Below, one piece after another: positions 1 through 10,493 of a stretch of DNA of 64,000 nucleotides; position 1 is the first letter of the stretch; each line of letters opens with the position of its first letter. Location: NCBI GenBank assembly GCA_947095585.1, contig OX352761.1, forward strand, positions 26,999,777 through 27,063,776, read 5' to 3'. The translations under genes and the position numbers were made by a program. The DNA is from Nephrocerus scutellatus. Taxonomy: Eukaryota; Arthropoda; Insecta; Diptera; Pipunculidae. The notes below the pieces were generated by a model. That model made no database searches. It was not told the DNA's origin and saw only the letters and a list, made by a program, of their open reading frames with translations.

Positions 1-151
1 TTTTAGAATAACTCTGTGCGTCAGTGAGGTTGAGATTTTTATTTTCAGGAACAGAAACGGTGGAATTTAATATTAAATGCTTCTCATGCATTTGGATTTA
101 CAAAGTAATTATTGACAAATACGACTGCGACAACAAATGATTTCAGTCTAT

Positions 152-840
152 CGGGTTATTTAAAAAAAATTATATGGGAGCACCTAGGCCTTGGGACCCG
201 ATCACTTCCAAATTTTTACAGAAAGTAGTGTCATTGAAGATACACATGTGTACAAAAAAGAAAATTAAAAAAAAAATATATATGGGAGCCCCTCGGCCCT
301 GTGGCCACTTCAAAACTTTTACAAAAAGTGTTGTCTATCGGATTAAATACGTGTGTATAAAATTTGAAGAAAATCGGGTACATTATTTAAAAAGTTTGTT
401 TAGAAGCCCCCGGACCCGGGCCAGAACACTCTCAAAGTTTTACAAAAAGTGTTATTCATCGGAGATACACATGTGTAAAAAATTTAAAGAAAATCGGGTA
501 CATTTTTTTAAAAAACTTGAGCCCCCCGACCCTAGGGCCCGATCACTCTAAGATTTTCACAAAAAGTATTGTTCATCGGATGCACATGTGTTCAAATTTG
601 AAGAAAATCGGGTTAATTTGGAAAAAAAAATTTATATGGGCATCCTCAGGGCTCTAAATTATAAGAGAAAGTGTTGTCACGGGAAATACACATGTGTGCA
701 AAGTTTCAATAAAATCGGGCTTTGGGAAGTGGGTTATAAATTGATCGCAAAATTCAACGACAGACAGACAAACTAACATACAAACAAACAAACGAACAAA
801 CAGATCCACGGGAACGCGAAGTTAATGTAGATAATTTAAA
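152..840 (+). mobile_element. Tandem-repeat transposon copy A (Helentron-like, non-autonomous)
   Basis: About five degenerate units are seen. Each has a GGGAGCCCC-type block, a CAAAAAGTGTTGT block, ATCGGAGATACACATGTGTA and GAAGAAAATCGGGT. The ACATGTGT-like core recurs at about 244, 349, 469, 584 and 690, a spacing of 105-120 bp. The array ends in a distinct module: AAAATCGGGCTTTGGGAAGTGGG, then CAGACAGACAAAC simple repeats, then GAAGTTAATGTAGATAATTTAAA. The same architecture recurs at 9.6-11.1, 40.0-40.55 and 62.9-63.3 kb. Open frames inside it are by-products of the repeat and I do not regard them as genes. Assignment to Helitron/Helentron-type elements is inference from the central tandem array and the short subterminal inverted motifs. 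The left boundary is uncertain. Confidence 0.65.
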
Positions 841-1978
841 AATTAGTACATCTTCCATTGAATGTTCAAATTCAATAAATATTTAAATATTCTCATTCTG
901 TTAAAAAGTTTACTGCTAATTTTTCAGCGTAGTAAGTCGCAGATTTTATAACCTCCAATAAAAAAACAATACAGGGATTTCGCTATTAGATTTAATTCGC
1001 GTGAAACAACTGTGAAACTTTATATTATCCGGAACTCTTTCTCCTTAGATAAATAACGCAGTGAATGAATCCGTCGACGTTGACTTTTGGGGGGTAATCT
1101 TTTCGCTTTATCGCATTGCCAATGGCCCATTGCCACCAGCAGGAGCCGCACGAGCACATTGAAATCTTCAGTTCTTCACACGGAAACGGATCACTTTAGG
1201 AAAATCTAAATTAATGACCAGCAACGATGCGACAAGAAGCAAACAAAAACTGACAGGCACCCGGTCAATGTACACTGCGGGTTGAGGCAAAAACCATTGG
1301 AACAAACCAACATTGTTTCACTACTAGTCCCTACCGATAAAATCCCGCAGAATCCATTATTGCATCACTTTCACGCAGCAGTTCAGAGACCAAGTCTTTC
1401 GTGTCGTCATCATCATCATCACATCATCACCATCATCATCTCCAGCACCATCAGCTACGCAGCAACGGTCTAATTTAAGTACCAACGAACTACAACTGGT
1501 CCGTTCAGTAGTGCACTCTTTGGAAATTAAAGTAACATTTTCGCGCACTTAGCATGAAGTTTAGTAATTTTCAAAATGTTACCCTTGTAGAGTGCGGGCA
1601 GTGGCAGGATGAGTTAATATTGTATTGTAGCATTTGCAGAGTAAACATTATCGCATTTCCTTTCCTTTCGTTCTTACGAGTACGTATTTTCAATTGTTAG
1701 TATTATGGGGATTATGATAATGGTATCCATAATAAAATAATTATTCCGCTGGAATGTCGGGCGATTAGCAACGTTGAACATCTTGAGATAAAACTTTTTA
1801 GTCTATTTTTTTTCCGGGAATAACCTCTGCGCTGAACTTGTTTATCCGCACATTTCTCGAAGCTTGCGCTGCAAGCAGTTCATTGAATGATAAAGTATCA
1901 TTAAGTGAATCTTTTTTCTACATCTAGATAATTATTTATGACTTATTTACAAATAATGGCACATTTATGGATAATGGT
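841..1978. other. Gene-poor interval; possible 5' leader and small ORF
   Basis: No transposon is recognised here. From about 1060 to 1560 the base composition is more balanced than in the surroundings. An initiator-like TTCAGTAG lies near 1504, and a 48-codon ORF starts at 1554 and ends at 1700. This could be the 5' leader of a host gene, but no homology is recognised and no clear splice donor follows. From 1700 to 1965 the sequence is AT-rich with nothing recognised. Positions 1966-1978 are the left target-site duplication of the next SINE. Confidence 0.3.
1408..1441. repeat. (CAT)n microsatellite
   Basis: Imperfect CAT trinucleotide run. It accounts for the polyhistidine and polymethionine ORFs on the two strands here, which are not credible genes. 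Confidence 0.9.
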
Positions 1979-2271
1979 GTGATCGCCGTGGCTCAGTGGA
2001 TAAGAGCATAGCTTCTGAGCAGGAGGTTTCTGGTGCGAATTCCAGTAACACCAAAAAGTATTTTTCACGGTGTCCCACCTCTCGTGAAAGTCTGACAAAC
2101 GTCCGAGTGTAATAACTTGTCACGGAAAGCTTCTCAATTCGCCGTTCGGATCCGGCATTAAATTGTACGTCTCCTCCAATTTTGTGCAAATATATGCATG
2201 CTCAACACAAATGGTTGCGAGAAGCTTGGACCGCAATGGTCTGTCGCGCCGAATGTTATTATTATTATTAC
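1979..2271 (+). mobile_element. tRNA-derived SINE, full length, with 13-bp target-site duplication
   Basis: The head resembles a tRNA gene, with an A box TGGCTCAGTGG at 1989-1999 and a degraded B box near 2032-2043 (GGTGCGAATTCC). The body contains GTAATAACTTGTCACGGAAAG and CGCAATGGTCTGTCGCGCCG. The 3' end is a short ATT repeat. A perfect 13-bp direct repeat, TATGGATAATGGT, flanks it at 1966-1978 and 2272-2284, which fixes both ends and shows target-primed insertion. The same family occurs at 30512, 59518, 63494 and, inverted, at 41005. It has no coding capacity and needs a LINE partner to move. Confidence 0.9.
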
Positions 2272-2284
2272 TATGGATAATGGT

Positions 2285-2879
2285 ACATTGAAATTGATTT
2301 TAAAAAGAAGTTGCATAATTTTATCATTATTACAAAAATTATCAGAATCGTTTAGAAATAAATGCAAAATTTTCAAAAGAAAGCGAGTGAAACTCTGACT
2401 GGGCTTGGCGTTGTTAGCGCACATCACAATCTAATTCCCGTTGGGTATATTTTTTATCCGGTTTCATTTGGAGATTGGGCATTTCATTTTTCATCCATTA
2501 TATTTGGATCGACAACCTATTATAGAAAATATATTCTTATTCCCCTTTATTGCTATTGTTTTCCTTGTACCTGGGTCGGACTGTGTAATGCGAGCTTTAA
2601 GGGACGTTTATTAAAAAGCTATTTAAGTCTTAAATGCGCACCATCAAGACTCTAATCACAAACTGTCACTGGCAGTAACACCATCGAATGTGTGGATTTA
2701 ATAGAAGCAGGTGAATTCGCTGTGGCGGCAACCCTGCCTCGCCACAATAATCCGAGGATGCTTGGCAGCCCAAAATGCTGACAAAAACAGCATTGGCACA
2801 CAGACACGAGAAGCTGGCTTTCTCTTTTCAATTCGATCGTTATCGCTAATAGACGTGCGCGCAGCATGCAAAACCCCAA
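2285..2879. other. Unassigned interval
   Basis: No recognisable gene or transposon. Several short open frames overlap on both strands and none resembles a known family. Confidence 0.5.
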
Positions 2880-3650
2880 AAGAGGGTCTTTTGTTGGGGC
2901 TTAAGGAGTTCTTGAGTGGGTGTCCTGATGAAGGTCTTGAGGGGATGTTGTGGTCGTCCTGAAGGATATTGACAGCGGTCTTGAGTGCGACCTTGAGAAG
3001 GTTTTAAGGAGGTCTTGTGGGAGGTCCTGAGGGGGAGATGGAGGCCTTGAGGTGGTTTTAAGGGGATCATGGGTTGGGTACTTGAGGGGGTCTGGGGTGG
3101 TCTCGAGGGTATTTTTTCGGGGTTTTGAGTGGTCTTTAAGTGGTCTTGAAGCGGTTTAAAGGGGATAAAAAGCGTTTTTGAGAGGGTGTATGGTGGTTTT
3201 GAGAGTGGTCCTGAGGGATCTTAAGAAGAGTTTAAAGGGATCTCTTGGAGGTCCTTCGGTGGGCCTGGTAGCGGGTCTTATTGTGGATTTGAAGAGGGGT
3301 GAGTTTTAAGAAAGTTTTGTGGAGAGTTTTGAGAGGCTGTAAAAAGGCACTTGACGGAGTCTTGAGGGGCTGTTGAGGGAAGTTGAGGGAAGAAGCATTG
3401 AAAGTGTTCTCGTTGGCAGTTTAAGAGGGTCTTTAGTAAAGTCATGTTGAAGTCTTGAGGGGTCTTGGGAGGGGTATGTAGGGGGTTTTAATAGAGGCCT
3501 TGAGGGAGTTTTGAGTGTCTTTGGTTGGATGTGGTGGAGGTATTGATGGGGTAGATCTCGAGGGGTTTTGGCGGGTCTTTTGGGATATCCTTTCAGGGGC
3601 TTTTGTGAGTTTTTTGGTGTTGTTTGAGTATTTTTGTGATCTTTTTTACT
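2880..3650. repeat. G/T-rich degenerate minisatellite
   Basis: For roughly 770 bp the plus strand is strongly G+T biased, built from variants of GGTCTTGAGGGG and GGTTTTGAGTGG at irregular spacing of about 15-30 bp. Many GGGG and GGG runs occur on one strand only, so G-quadruplex formation is possible (inference). The minus-strand proline-rich ORF at 2846-3070 is a by-product. Nothing similar appears elsewhere on this strand; the nearest analogue is the C-rich stretch at 31.93-32.17 kb. Confidence 0.75.
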
Positions 3651-3848
3651 CTTAAACGGGGGTCTGACAACTCATATGAACATAGCAATGCAGCAGATAT
3701 TATCAAACCTAGCGCTCAACTAGTTTAAGGATTACACTCCTTTAATATATTAAAATTAATTTTCCCCAAAACACTATAAATTCGTTTTATATTCAGTACT
3801 ACCTCGATAATATGATCTTATTCTTATGACCCGAAGCCGTTCAAGAAA

Positions 3849-4410
3849 TGCCATCAAACGAAGAAAATTTCACTGTTCGGTTCCTGTTTTATGCTGAATG
3901 CGCATTGGCTCATACTTCTTCTTCAATGATGCTGGCAATACGCACAGTCAATAGAGTTCACTACCGGATCATGTTGACTGAATACATTTGGGAGCAGTTT
4001 AGGTTGATTTGGAGCATATCTGGTTTCAATTACACAGCGACATATGCCACACAGCTGGACGAACAATTGAGTTATTGAAGCCGAATTTCGGTGACCATAT
4101 TTTCTCCAGAAATAGACCTGTGAATTAGCGGCTTGTTTTAGTGTGATTTGATGCCTCTGGATCTTTTTCTTTGTGGCTTTCCCAAGTCCGTCGTTTATGC
4201 AAATAAGCCAGAGATATTAGATGACCTTTGGATCAACATTGAACGCGAAATTGCCGGCAAATCTGCCAATTTATGCGAAAAACTTATTCAAAATTTGGTT
4301 AAGCTTATTTACTCGGGCAGGCTTTTCCGTGAGGGAAATTTAAAGTATGTTGTATTAAAAAAATGCCGGTTTTTGGATATCTCAAACACAACACATCATA
4401 ATTAAGATGG
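3849..4410 (+). pseudogene. Decayed Tc1/mariner (DD41D-like) transposase relic
   Basis: The frame at 4148-4405, read from just upstream, gives CDLMPLDLFLCG followed by KSVVYANKPEILDDL. This matches the third-aspartate region of the DD41D transposase at 58.2-58.9 kb (CDLTPLDYFLWG, KSLVYVDKPQSIDAL). An upstream frame at 3848-4078 contains HYRIMLTEYIWEQ and YTATYATQLDEQ, matching the region before and after the second catalytic aspartate; the aspartate itself is replaced (FNYTATYAT against FQQDGATCHTA). Stops and frameshifts lie between the two parts. No terminal repeats were found. It is clearly older than the 57.8-kb copy. Confidence 0.7.
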
Positions 4411-4737
4411 TAATTTATAGATTTAATATTGTACATTTTCAAGAAATTTATTATGCATGTAGAAGTTAACATTATCGAGTTAGTACAGTATTCAAAAACA
4501 TAGTTCGGTATATATTAATACGTATGCTTTTAAAATATCACAGTGACTTTTATCGATATTATTTGACAGTTTGACCAGAGTAATTTCCATAAAACAGTCG
4601 ATAACTCAACTGTTTGTCAGAAAACGATCCAATCAAATAAATTAGAACTTTATCGACACATTTCATCGTCCCGTTTTGATTTGTTTTATTTATCACAAAT
4701 TAATATTGACCCCATCACTAAGCTTCAAAATCAAAGT
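4411..4737. other. AT-rich interval, nothing recognised
   Basis: No coding or repeat signal beyond general AT richness. Confidence 0.5.
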
Positions 4738-4760
4738 CATCATCATCATCATATTTGGCT

Positions 4761-6078
4761 CTATAACTGGGGTTCAGTCCTGACTTCCTGCAAAAAGTCT
4801 CTCCACCGGGCCCGATTTTGAGCAGATGTGATCCAGTTTGGCATCCCTAAACTCTGGGCTTCCTGGTCTACACCATCCTTCAAGCGTAGGCTTGGCCGGC
4901 CTCGCTGTCGTGTTCCATAAATCCTACCGCAAAGGACTTTCCGAGCAGGATCCTCTTCTCTCATGCGAGCTAGGTGTCCTGCCCACCGGAGACAACCGAG
5001 CTTAATTTTCTTCACGATGTCGACATGGCGGTAACGCTTGTAGATCTCATCATTTTAGAGTCTCCGGAATCGTCCTTCCTCCCATACGCGGCCAACAATT
5101 CTCCGTAAGACTTATCCCTCGAAAGCGGCTAACAGGTCAGAATGCTTTTTGCTAAGCACACATGTCTCGGATCCATATGTAATTACTGGTATGACCATTG
5201 TCTTATATATCAGCAGCTTGGATGTTATGGTTAAGTTCCTGGATTTGAAGAGTCTTGACAGACTATAGTAGGCTTTGTTGGCTTTAACAACCGCGCGCGT
5301 ATTTCTGGTTCCATGCTGTTATCGGCTGCTACAGTTGACCCGAGATAGTTAAAGGATTGCACTACTTCAAAATCGCGCTCCACTATTTCTATTGAGGGAC
5401 CAATGTTGGATCTTCTACTCGCAGACGTGGCCACCATGTACTTTCTTTTGCTCTCATTTATGCCAATGCCCCAGATTTCGTGCCGACTGCTCGATATGGA
5501 TGAAAGCTTCCTGTACACCCCTTCGGTTTTTTACAACGATGTCAATATCGTCTGCGTAAGCCAGTATCTGAATGGACTTATAGAGGATTGTTCCTCTCCC
5601 CGTTACGTCAGAGCTTCGGATCACTTTCTCCAACGCCAGGTTGAAGAGGACACAGGCCAGTCCATCCCTTTGTCGGAGCCCGTTTTAGATGGTGAATGGG
5701 CTTGATAGTGATTGGGATGCCAAATTCTCTCATGGCTTTATAAAGTTCCACTCTGGCTATGCTATCATAGGCGGCTTTAAAGTCTATAAAAATATGGTGT
5801 AGTGAGTTTTGAAACTCTAGACATTTTTCCATCACCTGCCTAAGGGTGTAAATCTGATCAGTTGCTGATTTGCCTGGGATGAAGCCACACTGATATGGAC
5901 CAATGATCCCTTTAGCGTATGGGGCTATCCTGTCTTGAAGGATAGAGGAGAAAATCGTATACGCTGTACTCAACAACGTTATACCACGATAATTGCTGCA
6001 CGTTCTGATATCTCTTTTCTTATGTATGGGGCACAGGATGCCTCTTCGCCAGTCTTCTGGCATCGCTCCTTCTTTCAT
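4761..6078 (-). pseudogene. RTE reverse transcriptase and C-terminal region, broken
   Basis: Frames at 6078-5608, 5518-5231 and 5015-4761 carry the fingers-palm region with FIDFKAAYD (motif A aspartate), FIPGKSATDQIYTLRQ upstream, the YADDIDIV catalytic box at about 5558-5535, and the thumb and tail with RWAGHLARM and DPARKVLCGRIYGT. The pieces are in different frames and some sequence is missing, for example between the palm motif B region and 5518. In an intact element they would form one ORF with the endonuclease. Confidence 0.85.
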
Positions 6079-6368
6079 ACTTGCACTATTAGTTCATGAA
6101 TTGCTTGGTGTATTGCGTGGCCTCCTGTTTTAATCGCTCGCTCTCTTTACTGTTCTAGTTCACGGACGAGATTCTTCTCCCAGGCTGCTTTCTTTCGCCG
6201 GTGAACTGGTTTTTCATATCTTCTGAGCTCTTTATATTCATCTTCCGTGCCCGCGTTCATTGAGATTGTTGCATTGCTCGGTACGCAACATTCTTACTTT
6301 CAGTCGCTTGCTTACATTCGTCATCGAACCAGTCGTTTCGATCTCTACGACTACTGCCTAAGATGGAG

Positions 6369-6926
6369 TCAGCAACTAATGACAGTATTTTCAAGGCGTG
6401 TCCATTTCTCCTTTTCTTGACCGTATTTGTTTCTGGTCTCTTCGTTGCGAAGGGCAGCCGATTTGACTCGAATCTGATTCGCGGGTGCAGTCTTTCGTGA
6501 TGATGCAATCCGTGCTCGGAGCACCATACCAATATGATAGTGGTCCGAGTCGGTGTTGGCAGCCCGGTACGTCCGTACCGTCATCAGGTTCGGGTTGTGG
6601 CGGTGGTCTATTAACACGTGGTCTATCTGGTTGCGAGTGGCTCCATCTGGAGATACCCAGGTGGCTTCGTCAATATTTTTACGCGCAAACCTTGTACTCG
6701 CAACGACCAAATTATTGCTTGCTGCCATCTTTATAACTCGTTGTCCATTGTCATTAGTGTTCTCGTGTAAGCTATGGGTGCCAATGTACTGCCTGAATAC
6801 TGGCTCCCTACCTACTTTACCATTCATATCCCACAGAATTATTTTTACATCATATTGAGGGCAGGCATGGAGTTCCCGTTCGACTGATTCAAAGAACTCT
6901 TCTTTTTCATCATCTGAGGAAATCAA
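6369..6926 (-). pseudogene. RTE endonuclease domain (AP-endonuclease-like), partial
   Basis: A 185-residue open frame covers the C-terminal two thirds of the EEP-type endonuclease that nicks the target DNA. Visible family motifs are DVKIILWDMNGKVG (the usual GDxN is WDMN here, a substitution in a metal-site motif), RNQIDHVLIDHRH and the SDH box TDSDHYHIGMVLRARI. The N-terminal strands with the catalytic glutamate are absent because the copy is 5' truncated. The overlapping frame at 6257-6532 continues into the linker. Confidence 0.85.
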
Positions 6927-7792
6927 GGTAAAATAAAAAAAATGAATCTTATAAGAATGTCATTAGAAGGCAACTTACAAGACAAGAAAATTCTTGAAAT
7001 GTTTGGAAATTAATGTAACAGATATCTATTCTTACGAAAAGAAGAACAGTTCATTTCAGTTCAGTTTTCAGTTCAGACTAATTTATGATTTGGAATCTAA
7101 TTTTTTTGAGCATGAATCATGAAATTTAATTTTCGAAATAAACTAACTTTTATTATGGCAATAAAAATTACAGGAATAAGGACGAATCATGCACCATTAT
7201 TGAATTATTGATTGCGCACCTATGAAAAGAAACAGTACAGAAAATTAACAACAACATTATTTGTGATCTTCGGTAAACACGATAATACTTTGTATCAATT
7301 TTTGCTGCATCGCTAATGGATAAAGTAAGCAAGGACCGATTTTATTCTATTTTATGATATGGCAAGATAATTAGATATATTATTATAAAAACTTTATTAA
7401 TCCTAGGCTATCTTAAAGTCAAACCCGAAATCGATTATTTTGTTATTAGAAATCATTCTAAACCGGAGTATTGTTTCCTACCTATTGTTTAAGCATAAAT
7501 AAGTTCCATTTTCAAGCTTGACTGAGTCTTTTATTTGAAGCAGTATGTTATTTAAAAGCTTTATATATTAGGTTTATGAATATTCTAAATATATACTTTC
7601 TTGCAAACTAATTCTGTTTTATAGTGTTGTACAGTTTTGTTTAAACAGTAACGGAAATCGAACAAAGAGTTTGTTGCAAAATCGATAAAGCGAGTTCTTC
7701 GAAATATTGTTCAAAATCTGGCTTAACCAATACAATTGCTACGGTACTAAGTTAAATCCGTGCTGCTACATTAAAGAAACACAATATATCTT
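6927..7792. other. AT-rich interval, nothing recognised
   Basis: No coding potential, repeat family or RNA gene recognised. Confidence 0.55.
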
Positions 7793-7794
7793 TC

Positions 7795-7970
7795 GAACTC
7801 CTCAATGCCAGTTGTTTTGGATGGTTTCAAACTAGAAACCCACCGCATAAATGCTGGCATACCTCAGTGCTCTGTTCTGTTCTCGACACTTTTTCTTTTT
7901 TATATTCATTTATGATATCTTCTCTGTTTCTTCTAATCCAATTCATCCTTTCGCTAATGGGGTAGAGACC
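7795..7970 (+). pseudogene. CR1/Jockey-like LINE reverse transcriptase fragment
   Basis: The plus strand encodes VVLDGFKLETHRINAGIPQ followed by a degraded SVLFSTLF block and SSNPIHPFANGV. This corresponds to RT motif B (GVPQGSVLSPTLF in the family) and the approach to the FADD box, where the catalytic DD has been lost. The same motif-B region occurs on the minus strand near 45.74-45.80 kb. It lies opposite in orientation to the related LINE piece at 8020-9313. Confidence 0.65.
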
Positions 7971-7971
7971 A

Positions 7972-8016
7972 ATTTATGTATTTTTGCCATGGCGACTACA
8001 CACGTGTGCACCCATT
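7972..8016 (-). mobile_element. 45-bp mariner transposase shard
   Basis: On the minus strand this encodes VHTCVVAMAKIHKL, which follows the second catalytic aspartate in mariner transposases. Its DNA matches the mariner copy at about 28056-28100 (TTGCCATGGNGACTACACAC and GTGTGCACCC). It sits exactly between two oppositely oriented LINE fragments with no mariner termini, so it probably arrived as filler DNA or by template switching (inference). Confidence 0.6.
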
Positions 8017-8019
8017 GTA

Positions 8020-9313
8020 CGAATGAAGATCTGTCCCATAGAGTGTTCAATACTCGGAGGTGCAGGCGGCAACAATGAGAAATCTGGAAGCGTGGAGCTA
8101 GCTGAAAATTGTGCAGCAAACAGATTGGCTTTGTCTTTAGAGTTGACAACAGGAGTGTCATTATAAATGAGCGTTGGAATTGCGAACGAGGCTGTATTTT
8201 TGGTTCTTTTCACGATGACCAAAAATTTTTACTACCTTTGGGACATTGTAGTTTTTTTTGCCTCAATTTTTGATCGTAGGCGAATTTGACTCGCCGAAGA
8301 TGAGCATTGCAATCATTTCTGGCTCGTTTAAAATTTGTTCGGTTTTCCTCAGTAGGGTTAGCTTTGTAAAACCGAAAGCATACCTTTCTAATTCTAGAAG
8401 CCTCTTTTCAGCTCGAGTCATAACATCCATCATCCAATAAGGATGTTGTTTGTGATTGCATCAGCGGCGGCATCCACGTTGCTATCAAGAAACAATAGCG
8501 ACCAGTTAATTCTCCCAAAGAAGTTGTTAAGGCCGTCCCAATTGGCTTTCTCGTGCTGCCATACTGTTTTTTTTTGAGGTTTATTAACGAGAAATTAGCT
8601 GATACAACACAATGGTCAGACGAACCTTGAAGCGATAATATATTGACGGAGTAATTATCAGGACGAGTGGTAAGGAACAAGTGAAGGGTGTTTGCAGAAT
8701 GATTTGTAATGTCAGGTATTCTTGCAGGCTCATTTACAAGCTGAGTAAGGTGATTAAACTCAGCGAACATCTCAACAAACCTTCCTTTTGGTGTTATCTC
8801 GGGAAAATAGCGAAGCCACCCAGAATTGTGCACATTGAAATCGCCCGCAATAACGATTTCAGTTTAACTATACTCGTATTTTGTGACAATTTTTAAAATT
8901 GGATCAGACAATGCATCAAACTCGCTCTGAGTTGAAACATTGTCTAATTTGGGGCTCCTGTATAAAAGCAGTAGTGTATGTTGAGCTCCTGCACCTTTAC
9001 TCTGAGCCATATGAAATTAGATTCCGGATTGGAACGTTGGCTGAATTAAGGCAAACGCTGAAACGCAACATTACTATGGACATAAATTGCAAGACCGCGT
9101 CGAGGAAAAAATAATAACACCAAGCTATACCCAGAGAGATTCCGATGTATCGGAATTATCAAACACCTGAGTTTCACTCAGTGCCAGAATTGGTGGCCTG
9201 TGGACATTTACATAAGCAAATAAAGCGAAAAAATTCATTCTCAGCCCACGTATATTGCTGAGATCCACTCTGAAGTCACACATAACTACAAAAAACAAAC
9301 ACACAAAACACAA
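8020..9313 (-). pseudogene. CR1/Jockey-like LINE: endonuclease and linker, minus strand
   Basis: The frame 9313-9125 encodes VDLSNIRGLRMNFFALFAYV and ILALSETQVF, the N-terminal endonuclease strands with the catalytic glutamate (SET). The frame 8833-8408 encodes LTQLVNEPARIPDITNHSAN and LQGSSDHCVVSANF, the SDH endonuclease box. Frames at 8222-7974 carry the start of the linker (IPTLIYNDTPVVNSKDKANL). A related, independently truncated copy lies at 15.4-16.17 kb. Frames are broken and the central endonuclease near 8.9-9.1 kb is poorly preserved. Confidence 0.75.
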
Positions 9314-9585
9314 CTTACCACTTATTTTAACCGAATTTGAGAAGTGGATGTCTCACAATAGATTATCAAAACAAATTGTTGCCAGTGTTATACTCGTACC
9401 TTCACGACAAAATGAGTCAAATCACAAGAAGAAACAAACACTCACAATCCGTCATTCTAATTGCTAAACAATAAGATCATCAGCAAACTGCCGCATTCAA
9501 AATATACGACAGTTATGTTTCACCAAGTTCTTTAGCTGCACTACACACTGCATTTTACACTAACTAAACAGGCACAAGCGAACCG
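9314..9585 (-). other. Probable 5' leader of the adjacent LINE
   Basis: This non-coding stretch lies directly upstream, in minus-strand sense, of the LINE endonuclease start. Its right-hand edge abuts the tandem-repeat element at about 9586. I assign it to the LINE 5' region by position only. Confidence 0.35.
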
Positions 9586-10492
9586 TTTGTTTTTAAATTC
9601 TCTATATTAACTTCACTTGCCCGTGGCACGGATGTCGGACGTCTTTCGGTCGTCGGTCGCCTGTCGTGGAATCTTGCGATAAATTTTTAACCCACTTCCC
9701 AAAGCCCGATTTTATTGAAATTATGCACAGTTATGTACTTCCGGTAACAACACTTTCTATTAAAATTTGAGGCCCCTCGGGCCACGTGGTAGGTGGACTC
9801 CCATACAAATATTTTACAAAATTTACTCGATTTTCTACAAATTTTATACGCATGTGTATCTCCGATGGACAACACTTTTTGTAAAAATTTTGGAGACCCC
9901 GGGCCCTGGGTTCGTGGAGCCCCATACAATTTTTTTAAAAAAATTAACCCGATTTTCTTTAACTTTTATATACGTATGATCTCTGATAAAAAACACTTTT
10001 TGTAAAAATTTTGGAGACCACGGGCCCCACGGTCATTGGTCCCAAATTTTTTTTTTAAAAAATTAACCTGATTTTTTTTAAATTTTATTTGCAAAAAAAT
10101 TGTTTTTTTCGTGGGGCCCCATAAAAATTATTCAAAAAAATTAACCCGATTTTCTTCAAATTTTGTATATACATGTGTTTCTCAGATGGACACAATTTTT
10201 TGTAAAGTTTTTGGAGTCAACGAACCATGAGGACCGAGGGGTCCCCATATAAATTTTTTAAAAATTAGCTCGATTTTCTTCAAATTTTAAACACATGTGT
10301 ATCACTGATGTACAAAACTTTTTGTAAGTTTGTTTGAGTGATCGGGCCCTGAGACCTCTGTGGTGTCCATGTAAATTTTTTAAAAATTAGCCCAATTTTC
10401 TTCAAATTTTAACACATACCCATCTCCTATAAGAGAATTTACCTGAAAATTTTTAATTTTTATGGGTTGTTTTTTATATTTTTGTTGTTGGT
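9586..10492 (-). mobile_element. Tandem-repeat transposon copy B
   Basis: In this orientation it begins with the module TTTAAATTCTCTATATTAAC plus TTCACTTGCCCGTGGCAC, then AACCCACTTCCCAAAGCCCG. After that come units of about 120 bp carrying CATGTGTATCTCCGATGG and TTTTTGTAAAAATTTTGG; the CATGTGT core recurs near 9851, 9971, 10171, 10291 and 10411, with one unit shortened near 10080-10130. It closes with AAGAGAATTTACCTG, TTTTTATGGGTTGTTTTTT. One end carries TAAATTCTCTA and the other TAGAGAATTTA-like sequence, a short subterminal inverted repeat. Confidence 0.75.
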
Positions 10493-10493
10493 G

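Larger units (their letters stand above)
4738..6926 (-). mobile_element. RTE-clade LINE, 5' truncated copy 1
   Basis: Read on the minus strand, this copy runs from within the endonuclease domain to the 3' end. It finishes with CCAAATATGATGATGATG, the short simple-repeat tail typical of RTE elements. Other copies of the family lie at 24.05-26.22, 29.71-30.48, 51.7-52.4, 53.7-54.3 and 59.9-62.8 kb. The 5' break falls in the endonuclease coding region, as expected of incomplete reverse transcription. Several frameshifts and stops interrupt the frame, so it is not functional. Confidence 0.88.

Noticed and set aside
174..551. 125-codon ORF
   Set aside because: It is made of repeat units of the tandem-repeat transposon; frame openness follows from unit length.
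152..840. CRISPR-like array suggested by evenly spaced palindromic ACACATGTGT motifs
   Set aside because: The whole 105-120 bp unit is repeated, with no unique spacers between short identical repeats, and the same element recurs at four other loci in eukaryotic DNA.
1357..1548. ORF rich in Asp and Met
   Set aside because: Generated by the (CAT)n microsatellite.
1979..2055. A true tRNA gene
   Set aside because: A and B boxes are present, but the sequence continues into a conserved 290-bp body with a tail and target-site duplication, as in three other copies: it is a SINE.
2846..3070. Proline-rich minus-strand protein
   Set aside because: By-product of the G/T-rich minisatellite read on the other strand.
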